Source: an uncultured Cellvibrio sp. (GTDB lineage: Bacteria > Pseudomonadota > Gammaproteobacteria > Pseudomonadales > Cellvibrionaceae). From it: a stretch of DNA of 7,327 nucleotides. This document shows, one piece after another, positions 1-7,050 of the stretch. A program made the translations under genes and the position numbers. The stretch is from the NCBI GenBank assembly GCA_946886255.1, contig CAMPIG010000242.1, forward strand, positions 1-7,327. Direction: 5' to 3'. Positions within the stretch are counted from its first letter, which is position 1; the number at the start of each line of letters is the position of its first letter. The notes below the pieces were generated by a model, which was not told where the DNA came from, ran no database searches, and saw nothing but the letters and a program-made list of their open reading frames with translations.

Positions 1-350
1 TTGTTACGCCCCTGGCTGTACCAGCGATACATGATGCTCTCCGCCGGACGCAGCCAGGAACGCCGCGTGTTGAATGGATGGATCATTGTCTTCCATAGAT
101 AACACTCCACGCCCTGATGGGTGGTGATGCGATTGGCTTGGTCATCCAGCGACAAGCGCGGGTCAGCCGTGTAACGCGAGAGCATGCTGTAACGCAGTGA
201 AAAAAATCGCGTCGGTCCGCGTTTGGCCAGTTCATTGGTAATGAAATGGATGCTCGCCTTGCGCGGAGAGCGATAGTCGTGCGCTGAAAGCACCAGGAAA
301 TTATCCGTCGCGGTAGACGGTTGTTCCTTAACAGCGGCTTGCGAATTCAT
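1..350 (-). CDS. gumK: GumK-like glucuronosyltransferase (GT70), N-terminal part, cut by window edge
   Basis: This frame stays open from an ATG at 350 to the left edge, giving 116 residues with no stop. The N-terminal region strongly resembles Xanthomonas GumK as I remember it: the stretch [19 protein letters not shown] at residues 18-36, then [13 protein letters not shown] (47-59), GVECYLWKT (80-88) and [12 protein letters not shown] (91-102). GumK is a membrane-associated inverting enzyme that moves glucuronic acid from UDP-GlcA onto the mannose of the lipid-linked xanthan intermediate, on the cytoplasmic face. The visible part corresponds to the acceptor-binding N-terminal domain. The catalytic aspartate and the nucleotide-sugar domain lie beyond the window. 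GGGAG about 8 bases before the ATG supports this start; the ATG slightly upstream hits a stop after five codons. It follows the GH5 gene by 27 bp and so is probably the seventh gene of the operon. The family call is firm; the exact acceptor is inferred. Confidence 0.93.
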   Translation of the reverse strand, partial: MNSQAAVKEQPSTATDNFLVLSAHDYRSPRKASIHFITNELAKRGPTRFFSLRYSMLSRYTADPRLSLDDQANRITTHQGVECYLWKTMIHPFNTRRSWLRPAESIMYRWYSQGRN

Positions 351-377
351 AGGCAGGCTCCCATAGCGTGCGAAAAA

Positions 378-1430
378 TTAATCTGCCGGTCCCGGCGGAT
401 TGGGTGGATTTTCAACATAGAAATGATCTTTTAACGGCTTCCATTGCAGGGAAGGCGTAGTGGCGTTGGTGTTCAGTGCAAAGGGATAATCACCCCACCA
501 GCCGCCAGCAGCCCAGTAGGTCCAACCTTTCCACACTGAACCTTCCATCAGCGACAGGATGCGCTCCAATACTTGCAAACATTCTTCGGTGGTGGCCATA
601 CCGAACTCACCGAGGAACAACTGCTGGTTATGTTCTGCTGCCCAGGCGCTGATGCGTTCGAACTTGGGATCGAAGTGATCTGGTGGATGGCAATCGGTCT
701 TGGTGCCGGAATACCACTCATCGGCGTACTGGTGCACTTCGATGGTGGTGCGTTTGAGCGGATCGGACAGCGTGGCAAACTCAGCAGCATTGGTGGTTTC
801 ACCTTTGGGTTTGAACCAGTCATGTAAACCGCTCCAACTGCCGCCGCCGACAAAAATGCGATTGGTGGCGCCTTCATCGCGCAGGGTTTTCACTGTGCGT
901 TTGGCCAGATCAGCCCATTGCTTGACGGGTATATGGGCCGGTTCGTTCATCAAGCCGTAGATGGTTTGGGTTGGGTCGGTAAACTCATCGGCGAGGCGTT
1001 TCCACAAGTCGACAAAGGCATCTTCAAGAGCGGGTTTCTCTTCAAAAGACTCGCCGTAATACTCAGCGTAGTTATGCACATCCAGCAGGACGCATAGCCC
1101 TTGGGCGCTGGCTTTATTAACGGTATTTTTCAGTCGCTTGAGTTCATCGGCATTGAGGGCTTTGTTCGCCTCCGGCTGTAATCGCTCCCAGCGGAAGGGC
1201 AGGCGAATAATATTGGCGCCCTGGGCGGCGATATACGCCAGTTCCGAATCTTTCGGGTAGGTGTAGTCTTTGAAGATAACGCCGGGTAGACGCTTCGAAT
1301 TAAACTCGGCACCGGCAATATTGACCCCGGTGAGACGCGGTGAACTCAGGCAATTACTCGCATGGGCAGCGGATACCGTGAGCAACACAGCCAACGGTAG
1401 GCAGATAACAAGGTGGATAAGGGATTTCAT
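378..1430 (-). CDS. Secreted GH5 endo-beta-1,4-glucanase inside the polysaccharide operon
   Basis: A 350-residue protein with a clear signal peptide: MKS, a hydrophobic core at about 4-20, then AAHA before S25. The rest is a single GH5 TIM barrel. The N-terminal signature TGVNIAGAEF (34-43), DYTYP (55-59) and NIIRLPFRWERLQP (73-86) looks like subfamily GH5_5. Visible active-site residues are R76, H119 (DVHNY), the NEP motif with acid/base E163, H233 (EVHQY), nucleophile E275 (FLGEFG) and W306. All expected catalytic residues are present, so it should be active on beta-1,4-glucan. No carbohydrate-binding module is seen; the protein ends in a short Pro-rich tail (341-350). Its ATG overlaps the GumH stop by four bases (ATGA), and a near-perfect Shine-Dalgarno AGGAGGT lies at 1439-1445. 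Its position between gumH and gumK suggests trimming or releasing the nascent polymer rather than feeding on cellulose, as BcsZ does in cellulose operons. That role is inferred. Confidence 0.93.
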   Translation of the reverse strand: MKSLIHLVICLPLAVLLTVSAAHASNCLSSPRLTGVNIAGAEFNSKRLPGVIFKDYTYPKDSELAYIAAQGANIIRLPFRWERLQPEANKALNADELKRLKNTVNKASAQGLCVLLDVHNYAEYYGESFEEKPALEDAFVDLWKRLADEFTDPTQTIYGLMNEPAHIPVKQWADLAKRTVKTLRDEGATNRIFVGGGSWSGLHDWFKPKGETTNAAEFATLSDPLKRTTIEVHQYADEWYSGTKTDCHPPDHFDPKFERISAWAAEHNQQLFLGEFGMATTEECLQVLERILSLMEGSVWKGWTYWAAGGWWGDYPFALNTNATTPSLQWKPLKDHFYVENPPNPPGPAD

Positions 1431-2560
1431 GACGGTCGACCTCCTAGCTTGTCGTACAACTCCAGGTAGCGATCAGCTACTCTGGGCCAGGCGTACTGCC
1501 GGGAGAAGGACATGGCAATACGCCGCCGCGCCAGATAGGCATCCTGCCCCTCCGCATGAAGTTGCAGGAGGCTGTCTATGGCGGCATCCAGGGATGCATC
1601 GGTATTGATAGTGAAGCCCAGACCGGAGCGCTTAGCCAAGCGCTGGAAGGGAGGAATATCAGAAAGGATGGGCGTCAAGCCAGCACTCATTGCTTCAATG
1701 GGCGCAATGCCGAAGCCCTCATGGCGCGACAGGCAGAGAAAGTAACTGGCCTGTTGCAATAAGGTGCGGATCTCTTCATCGCTGGGGTTGGCCACCAGTT
1801 GAACGTGGTCCTTGATCCTCAGTTCGGCAACCCGCGTCTGCAACTCGGTGAGGCTGTGATCATACTCGCGCCCGGCAATGATCAACTGCCAGCGCGGGTC
1901 CCGCACCTTGAGTCTGGCGATCAGTTGCAGGGATTCCACCAATCCTTTGTTGGACGACCAGCGCCCGAAATACATCAAGGTCGGTTGCAGGCTCTGGGAC
2001 GCCTGGTCGCGGTACTTATCCACATCCACGCCATTTTCGATTACCTGCAATTTGGGTTCGCTCATGATGCGGCTGAATAACCGACCGTCATTAGCGCTGG
2101 TGGCAACTACCTGGCTGTAAGCCTTGGCTGATAAGCGGGTAACCGTCTCGAAGTAAGCTTGCTTGGCGCGGGAGGCGAAGCTGGTATGGAAGAAGCCGCC
2201 GTGAGTAGACAGTACCAGCGGGCGGCGATGCCACCACTTGGTCAGCGCCAGAAAGTCATAGAAAAAATCCACACCGTGCACATGTACCACATCGGTAGAA
2301 CCCAACTGGCCGAGGATACTCGGACACAGCGGATAACGACTGGAGCCGTAGTAAGGCAGGCGCACCACCTCCACGCCACCAATCTCCTCGCGCTCCGGCA
2401 GCCGCTGGCTGGTATTACGGAACAAGCGGTCCAGCGTGATGATGCGGGTAGTCTGCTGCCCCGTGCGTGCCTGATGCAGGGCAATATTGCGCACCACTTC
2501 TTCCATGCCGCCGATCGACGGCAAATACTGGCGAACAATATGGGTGACGTTAATAGACAT
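1427..2560 (-). CDS. gumH: GumH-like alpha-mannosyltransferase (GT4)
   Basis: A 377-residue retaining GT-B glycosyltransferase of family GT4. The N-terminal acceptor domain shows HIVRQYLPSIGGMEEVV (7-23) with the usual Gly pair, then YGSSRYPLCPSILG (71-84), HVHGVDFFYDFLALTK (93-108) and STHGGFFHT (118-126). The donor domain shows MYFGRWSSNKGL (196-207), IIAGREYD (227-234) and the EX7E motif with E281 and E289 in SRHEGFGIAPIEAMSAG. These blocks closely match remembered Xanthomonas GumH, which transfers mannose from GDP-mannose to cellobiosyl-diphosphoprenol on the cytoplasmic side of the inner membrane. There is no membrane segment. The start is supported by GGAGG just upstream. The gene overlaps the end of the polymerase gene by 11 bp and the GH5 start by 4 bp, so its translation is probably coupled to both. 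A mannose-bearing, xanthan-like side chain is therefore likely, though donor and acceptor are inferred from the family. Confidence 0.93.
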   Translation of the reverse strand: MSINVTHIVRQYLPSIGGMEEVVRNIALHQARTGQQTTRIITLDRLFRNTSQRLPEREEIGGVEVVRLPYYGSSRYPLCPSILGQLGSTDVVHVHGVDFFYDFLALTKWWHRRPLVLSTHGGFFHTSFASRAKQAYFETVTRLSAKAYSQVVATSANDGRLFSRIMSEPKLQVIENGVDVDKYRDQASQSLQPTLMYFGRWSSNKGLVESLQLIARLKVRDPRWQLIIAGREYDHSLTELQTRVAELRIKDHVQLVANPSDEEIRTLLQQASYFLCLSRHEGFGIAPIEAMSAGLTPILSDIPPFQRLAKRSGLGFTINTDASLDAAIDSLLQLHAEGQDAYLARRRIAMSFSRQYAWPRVADRYLELYDKLGGRPS

Positions 2561-3914
2561 CCTTCCTCCGGGTGGCTTGTTGTTGGGGCGCTTGGGAATA
2601 AGCCTCGCGGAACTGGTTGACGCGCGTGATCAACGGTTGGGCTGAGGGACTTTCCGGTGCCGGATTGCGCAGGGTGCAGCCCACCAGGAACCAGAGCAAG
2701 GCGGCGGTTTTGAAGGCAAATAACGAGGTACCGCTAACGCACAGGATCAAGGCGATATAGACCGAAACAAAGGCGCGAAAACGCTGGCCGCGCTCATCGG
2801 GAATCTTGAGTAGCCACAGGCTGAACCACAGCAGCAGGCACAGCGGCAAGCTGAAGGTGGACAGCACATAGGCATAACCCATATCCGCAAAGTTTTCACC
2901 CGGTGCAGCGCCCAACAGGGTCGCTACATCAAACTCGGCCAGCGCCCAGCCGCTGATAGCCAGCCGGCCCAGGAAGGTATCGCCGATGCGTTCATCAATC
3001 GTCGCCCCGGCCGCCATCACAATGGCAATAGCCCCGAAAGGCGCAAGAATCGCGAGGTACAGACCTTTGCCGCTGAGCACCAGGCGTATCGCTACCATCA
3101 GCGATACCGACATGAGCGCGAAGCGCGAATCGGAGAGCACCATCAGCACCACGGCGGCAAAGACAAAGAAGATCCCCTTGCGCCAGTCGTCTTTATCGCG
3201 GCTCAGCCCCCACGCTGCGGTGATCGCCGCAAAGTTGCCGAGCGACACCGGTTCAAGAAACACCGAAGACACCCGGTGACTACCCAACAGGCCGGGTAGC
3301 AGCGTGCGACCGATGCCTTCGGGGCGAATACCGTTCATTTGCAGCTTGCTGTCGCGCACATACTCGGTGATAACCTGCAAGTTACCGATGTTTACGTAGT
3401 AACCGAAGATGTTGAAAAATTGGGTGTAGAGGTCGAGCAGGAAAAATTCGAACAGCCCCATGGTCAACACTACCGTGAAGGCATAGGTGAGGGCGCGGTC
3501 CGCCAGTTCCGGGCGGCCGATATTGCAGCCGAGCCAGAAGAACGCCAGCGGGATGAGCAAATCGCGGAAGGCTTTGATTTCAAGCTCACCACTGAGCAGC
3601 GTCAGCAGGCAGAGCAGAGCGCCCATCAGCGCCAGGATAACGATGACGCCAGGTAACAGGCGGCGCATCAACAAGGGTAAACAGGCAGCCAGGATAACCG
3701 CTTCGGCCATGCCGACCATGGCGCGCGAGACGAAAAAAACCTGGGTATTGATCAGACACAACAACGCCTGGTAAGACACGGCAGCTACCAGAATACCCAG
3801 CACCAGACGCTGCTCAAACACCTGCTCGGCAGAGGCATCCTTCATCAGCGATTTGCCCACTGGCGCGTGCGAAGCCAGCAGGCCGGGCGGTGATTGGTAC
3901 CGTGCAAATCCCAT
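2550..3914 (-). CDS. gumE: GumE-like Wzy-type polysaccharide polymerase, multi-pass inner-membrane protein
   Basis: A 454-residue integral membrane protein with about ten or more hydrophobic segments, including about 37-57, 65-83, 88-107, 118-131, 143-160, 220-236, 247-261, 264-280, 284-302, 348-369, 380-397 and 399-413. A large polar loop at about 160-215 contains GIRPEGIGRTLLPGLLGSHR and precedes RVSSVFLEPVSLGNFA (214-229), which looks like the conserved core of Wzy/O-antigen-polymerase proteins. LSDSRFAL (260-267) is another conserved block. The role would be joining lipid-linked repeat units at the periplasmic face. The identity with xanthan polymerase GumE rests on this core and on the GumH/GumK neighbours. 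The start was chosen at the ATG at 3914 because GGGAGA lies 7 bases upstream (3922-3927). A longer reading to 3995 would overlap the previous gene and add an Arg-rich extension without a ribosome site. The C-terminal 40 residues are polar and probably cytoplasmic. A ligase is less likely in this context. Confidence 0.82.
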   Translation of the reverse strand: MGFARYQSPPGLLASHAPVGKSLMKDASAEQVFEQRLVLGILVAAVSYQALLCLINTQVFFVSRAMVGMAEAVILAACLPLLMRRLLPGVIVILALMGALLCLLTLLSGELEIKAFRDLLIPLAFFWLGCNIGRPELADRALTYAFTVVLTMGLFEFFLLDLYTQFFNIFGYYVNIGNLQVITEYVRDSKLQMNGIRPEGIGRTLLPGLLGSHRVSSVFLEPVSLGNFAAITAAWGLSRDKDDWRKGIFFVFAAVVLMVLSDSRFALMSVSLMVAIRLVLSGKGLYLAILAPFGAIAIVMAAGATIDERIGDTFLGRLAISGWALAEFDVATLLGAAPGENFADMGYAYVLSTFSLPLCLLLWFSLWLLKIPDERGQRFRAFVSVYIALILCVSGTSLFAFKTAALLWFLVGCTLRNPAPESPSAQPLITRVNQFREAYSQAPQQQATRRKDVY

Positions 3915-3937
3915 CTTGAGTTCTCCCGCAATGGGCC

Positions 3938-4813
3938 TTAGTGACGCAGTGCCACACCGACGACGCGAACCCCGACGCCCCAGAGACTGGCGCAAAGCTT
4001 CTCCAGATCTTTCATCCGCGAGCTGTGCTGCTGGGCAATTAAGAGTGCTGCGCCAGCTTGCGCCGCCACTAACTGGGCATCACGGTTGCGCGCCATGGGC
4101 GGCGTGCTGATCAGGGTGACATCGAACCGATTGGACAGCTCGCCCACATAATCACGGTAGTTTCTGCCTGACAGCAGTTCCTGGGGATTGGGCGCCTGGG
4201 TGCCAGCGGGCAGCAGCCAGAGCGACTGTAGGGCTGCCACAGTCAACGGCTGGATGCGTGCGCGGTCCGCCAGCAAGTCCGATAATCCCGGGTGGCGGCT
4301 GTCCACGCCGAACAATTTATGCAGTTGCGGTTCGCGCAGGTTGCTATCGATCAGCAGCGTGCGCAGACCCAACTGGGAAAAGACGATGGCGAGGTTGGCA
4401 GTCATGCGGGCGATGGTCTCGGCCTCGTTCGCCCCGACCACCGCCAGGCTCAGGTTAGGCTCGGTGTTGAAATAGCGCAGCATCAGTTCGCTACGCAGGC
4501 TGCGCAAGGCTTCTACCTCGCTGCTTTCCGGCCTGAATACTGCCGTGAGTGAAGGCGCGAGCCGGCTGGCGGCATCGGGTACAGCGGTGTAAGCAAATTG
4601 TCGGGCAAGCACTGAGCGGATATCCGCCGGGCTGACCAGCCCCAGCAACAACGCCGCTTCACCAAAGCGAATCCCCCGCTCGTTTTGCAGGGTAATGATC
4701 GCTTTCAGATCGGCGGCGGTGATCTTGCCGTTGTCCACCAGCATGTGGCCCATCTTGACGCGCGTACTGGGGACTTGCAGGTCGTCGGTTGTAGCCTGTG
4801 CCAGGTTATTCAT
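3938..4813 (-). CDS. epsG: EpsG-type tyrosine-kinase-like protein with degenerate ATP-binding site
   Basis: A 291-residue cytoplasmic protein. Residues about 20-75 form a small domain like the N-terminal domain of type II secretion ATPases (MGHMLVDNGKITAADL, RFGEAALLLGLVSPADIRSVLA), a combination found in EpsG proteins. Residues about 97-291 follow the bacterial tyrosine-kinase/MinD fold: EALRSLRSEL (101-110) resembles the oligomerisation helix, and NLAIVFSQLGLRTLLID (140-156) follows the P-loop position. However, the Walker A site reads GANEAETIARM (128-138) without the Lys-Ser/Thr, Walker A' reads IDSNLR (155-160) with Asn for the second Asp, and Walker B reads LISTPP (234-239) with Ser for Asp. 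There is no C-terminal tyrosine cluster; the end is VGVALRH. It is probably a non-catalytic partner of the co-polymerase. The ATG at 4813 overlaps the upstream stop as ATGA and has AAGGGAGA 7 bases before it (4821-4828); a TTG at 4837 is unlikely. Confidence 0.88.
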   Translation of the reverse strand: MNNLAQATTDDLQVPSTRVKMGHMLVDNGKITAADLKAIITLQNERGIRFGEAALLLGLVSPADIRSVLARQFAYTAVPDAASRLAPSLTAVFRPESSEVEALRSLRSELMLRYFNTEPNLSLAVVGANEAETIARMTANLAIVFSQLGLRTLLIDSNLREPQLHKLFGVDSRHPGLSDLLADRARIQPLTVAALQSLWLLPAGTQAPNPQELLSGRNYRDYVGELSNRFDVTLISTPPMARNRDAQLVAAQAGAALLIAQQHSSRMKDLEKLCASLWGVGVRVVGVALRH

Positions 4814-6189
4814 CGCTTGATCTCCCTTTTGGACCAATTTCGCTCCAGAGGTATATAAGCCAACACTGGTATGCCGAGACTGGCTTCCAGTTCTTCGCCG
4901 CTGCGTACGCGCCGATCAATCCACTCCCAGCACAAGGCGACTGCTGTACCCAACAAGAGGCCGAACACCGTGGCAATGAGCAGGTTCAGCGCCGGCTTGG
5001 GTTCGGTGGGTTTGCTGGGGACCGCAGCGGTATTGAGGATGGCGACGTCGGTGAGCGCAATGCGGCTTTCCAGTTTGGTCTGCGAAGCCCGCGCCAGCGC
5101 CGCGTCATAGGCAGCCTGGGCGTTATCAACTTCCTGACGCAAGAGGGTTAGTTGGTTGCGATTGCGGTTCAGTTGCAGCACATGTTCTTTTTGTGCGGCA
5201 ACCTCGGCCTTTAACTGCTCCTCGCGGCTTTGTGATAGTTCAACCGAGGAACGCAGGCTGCCACCCACCAGTTTAAGGGTGCGCTGTAACTGGGCTTGCA
5301 GGGCATCCACTTCGCGCTGGGCCTGGCGGTACTGGGGGTGATTGCTGCCCACCTGGGAGCCAATCTCGGCCATGCGCGCCTGGGCCTGGGACAATTCATC
5401 AGAGATCTTCTGTACCTGAGGATTGGTCAGCACATGCTCCGGCAAGGCGCCGGGTTTACTCCCATCCAGCTGTTTACTGCGGCTTTGTTCATCGAGCCGT
5501 TGCCCCTGCACCACCAGCAGCATGGAGGACAACTCCGCCAGTTTTTCGCTCTCGAGATCCAGGCGATCACTGGACGCGATGATGTTGTGTTCTTCCTGAT
5601 AGGCCGCCAGCGTATTCTGCCGGTCCACCAGGTTTTCACGCAGGGACTCCAGTTGCAGGTCGTACCATTGGGTAATTTGTTTGGCCGGTTCGATCCGCAG
5701 CTCGAGATTGGTCTGGATATAAGCTTGGGCAAAGGCATCCGCGATACGGGCGGCCAGCTCCGGGTTGCGTGCATTGAAGGAGATACTCAGCACGCTGCTG
5801 TCGCGTTGAGGTGCGACTGCCAGCCCGGTTTTGAGATAGTGGAGCAGCCAGCCGCGCGAGGGTAGTGGTTCAGTGCTGACGGCACGGAATTCCGGTTGCA
5901 GGGCCGGCTCTTCAATCAGATTTAGCTGGTCGATCACTTTATTCGCGACATTGCGGCTACGAATGATATCGGCCTGGGTGGCTATGTAGCCGGATAGCAT
6001 ACGCGCCGGCAGCGTTTCACCGCTGATGGGATCCTGGCCTTTACCGTCTATGATCAATTCCGTCGTGGACGTATAAGACTTCGGTGTTTGCAAGGTGACG
6101 ATGCCCGCAACCACTACCGCGATCAGGGTAAGACCGGCGATGGTCATCCATCGCGCGCTTAAAATGCGTAAAAGTGCCGCCAGGTTCAT
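4810..6189 (-). CDS. epsF: Chain-length determinant / polysaccharide co-polymerase (EpsF/GumC/Wzc N-terminal family)
   Basis: A 459-residue inner-membrane protein with the two-helix layout of polysaccharide co-polymerases. There is a short cytoplasmic start, TM1 at about 14-34, a long periplasmic region, and TM2 at about 401-420 preceded by the Pro-rich motif PSKPTEPKPALN (391-402). The Wzz-type domain covers about 1-100, with SYTSTTELII (38-47) just after TM1. The middle is rich in Gln, Glu, Arg and Leu and should form long coiled coils (about 170-240 and 256-375). A GNVR-like region lies before TM2 (about 310-390). A basic cytoplasmic tail follows (423-459), without a kinase domain, which sits instead in the next gene. 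It should set chain length and link the polymerase to the outer-membrane exporter. GGGAG 8 bases before the ATG overlaps the upstream gene's stop region, 12 bp away. The length fits EpsF/GumC. EpsF rather than GumC is inferred from the EpsE-EpsF-EpsG order. Confidence 0.9.
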   Translation of the reverse strand: MNLAALLRILSARWMTIAGLTLIAVVVAGIVTLQTPKSYTSTTELIIDGKGQDPISGETLPARMLSGYIATQADIIRSRNVANKVIDQLNLIEEPALQPEFRAVSTEPLPSRGWLLHYLKTGLAVAPQRDSSVLSISFNARNPELAARIADAFAQAYIQTNLELRIEPAKQITQWYDLQLESLRENLVDRQNTLAAYQEEHNIIASSDRLDLESEKLAELSSMLLVVQGQRLDEQSRSKQLDGSKPGALPEHVLTNPQVQKISDELSQAQARMAEIGSQVGSNHPQYRQAQREVDALQAQLQRTLKLVGGSLRSSVELSQSREEQLKAEVAAQKEHVLQLNRNRNQLTLLRQEVDNAQAAYDAALARASQTKLESRIALTDVAILNTAAVPSKPTEPKPALNLLIATVFGLLLGTAVALCWEWIDRRVRSGEELEASLGIPVLAYIPLERNWSKREIKR

Positions 6190-6201
6190 ACTGCTAACTC
6201 C

Positions 6202-7002
6202 CTAAAAAAGACTTTCCTGAATAACCAATACATCGCCGTCCATGACCGGATCGTCGGGTTCGGCCCGCAGCTCTTTGGCTGAACCGTCGGGCTGCCGGCG
6301 ATAAAGTTTTACGGCCTTGGCATTGGCGCGCGCGGTGGGGCCGCCGCCGACACCCAGTGCCTGCATTACGTTGAGTTTGCGATCAAGGGGATACATACCC
6401 GGCGAGCGCACCTCACCGCTGAGATAAAACCGGCCAGCCACCGGGACGTAAATGGTGTCGCCGTTTTTCATCCACACCACGGGCTGGTCTTCTGCTTGGT
6501 GATTCAGCAATTGCTGCAGGTCGTATTCGTAGCGCTCCTGTTTCCCGTTTTTATCGGTTCGGATCAGGATCAGGTGTTCGCTGCCGGTTTCTGCCACACC
6601 GCCGGCGAAGGCCAGGGCATCGGTTAAGGAAGTTGGGCCTTCAAGCACCAGTTTTCCGGGATTGTTCACCTTGCCCAGAATGGCCACTGATTGGCTGCGG
6701 TATTTGGTGATCAGGATATTGACGTGGGCATCTTGCAAAAAATCACCGCGCACATAGTGGTCAGCGATCATCCGCGCAGCGTCGGCGCTGCTGCGACCGG
6801 CGAGCTGCACGCTGCCCAGTAACGGAATTTCCAGAGTGCCATCACCACTGATTTGCCCTTCGGTAGTGAGGTCGGGTTGGTTGTAAACGGTCAGACGAAT
6901 TTCATCGCCCGGACCCATTAAATAACGGCTTTGCGCGTGGGCGTTGGCAACTGCCATGCAGATCAGGACGCCCCATACAACTGTTCGAAAAAAATCCTTC
7001 AT
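6202..7002 (-). CDS. epsE: Polysaccharide export protein (EpsE/Wza family, OPX), first gene of the operon
   Basis: A 266-residue exported protein. The signal peptide is MKDFFRT, a hydrophobic core at about 8-20, and AHA at 21-23 before Q24. C15 sits in VLIC, which is not a lipobox, so the protein is probably not a lipoprotein, unlike Wza and GumB. The Poly_export domain covers about 26-101 (YLMGPGDEIRLTVYNQPDL at 27-45, GDGTLEIPLLGSVQLAG at 53-69). Two SLBB repeats follow at about 106-186 (VAILGKVNNPGKLVL) and about 191-262 (FYLSGEVRSPGMYPL). The protein ends soon after the second SLBB, with no Wza-like C-terminal amphipathic helix for spanning the outer membrane. Its role is as the periplasmic/outer-membrane conduit for the finished polymer, contacting the EpsF-like protein encoded 12 bp downstream. 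AAGGA 6 bases before the ATG supports the start. The two SLBB domains and length fit EpsE better than Xanthomonas GumB. Confidence 0.9.
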   Translation of the reverse strand: MKDFFRTVVWGVLICMAVANAHAQSRYLMGPGDEIRLTVYNQPDLTTEGQISGDGTLEIPLLGSVQLAGRSSADAARMIADHYVRGDFLQDAHVNILITKYRSQSVAILGKVNNPGKLVLEGPTSLTDALAFAGGVAETGSEHLILIRTDKNGKQERYEYDLQQLLNHQAEDQPVVWMKNGDTIYVPVAGRFYLSGEVRSPGMYPLDRKLNVMQALGVGGGPTARANAKAVKLYRRQPDGSAKELRAEPDDPVMDGDVLVIQESLF

Positions 7003-7050
7003 GGGTTTTCCTTTGTGGCGTTAATGGTCTTCCCCGTTTTAACGACGATG

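Noticed and set aside
2159..2620. Plus-strand open frame of 153 codons opposite gumH
   Set aside because: Antisense to strongly conserved GT4 motifs, with no recognisable domain or convincing ribosome site.
3915..3995. Longer start for the polymerase, adding 27 residues
   Set aside because: The extension is Arg-rich, overlaps the previous gene, and lacks a ribosome site, whereas the ATG at 3914 has GGGAGA 7 bases upstream.
4814..4837. Earlier TTG start for the EpsG-like gene
   Set aside because: The ATG at 4813 has AAGGGAGA at good spacing and an ATGA overlap; the TTG would place the ribosome site inside the coding sequence.
5296..5865. Plus-strand open frame of 189 codons opposite the co-polymerase gene
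   Set aside because: It lies fully antisense to a gene with clear family features, has no recognisable domain, and its composition fits a mirror of the coding strand.
6935..7002. Lipoprotein signal in the exporter (Cys at residue 15)
   Set aside because: The residues before the Cys (VLI) do not fit a lipobox, and a good AHA cleavage site follows.
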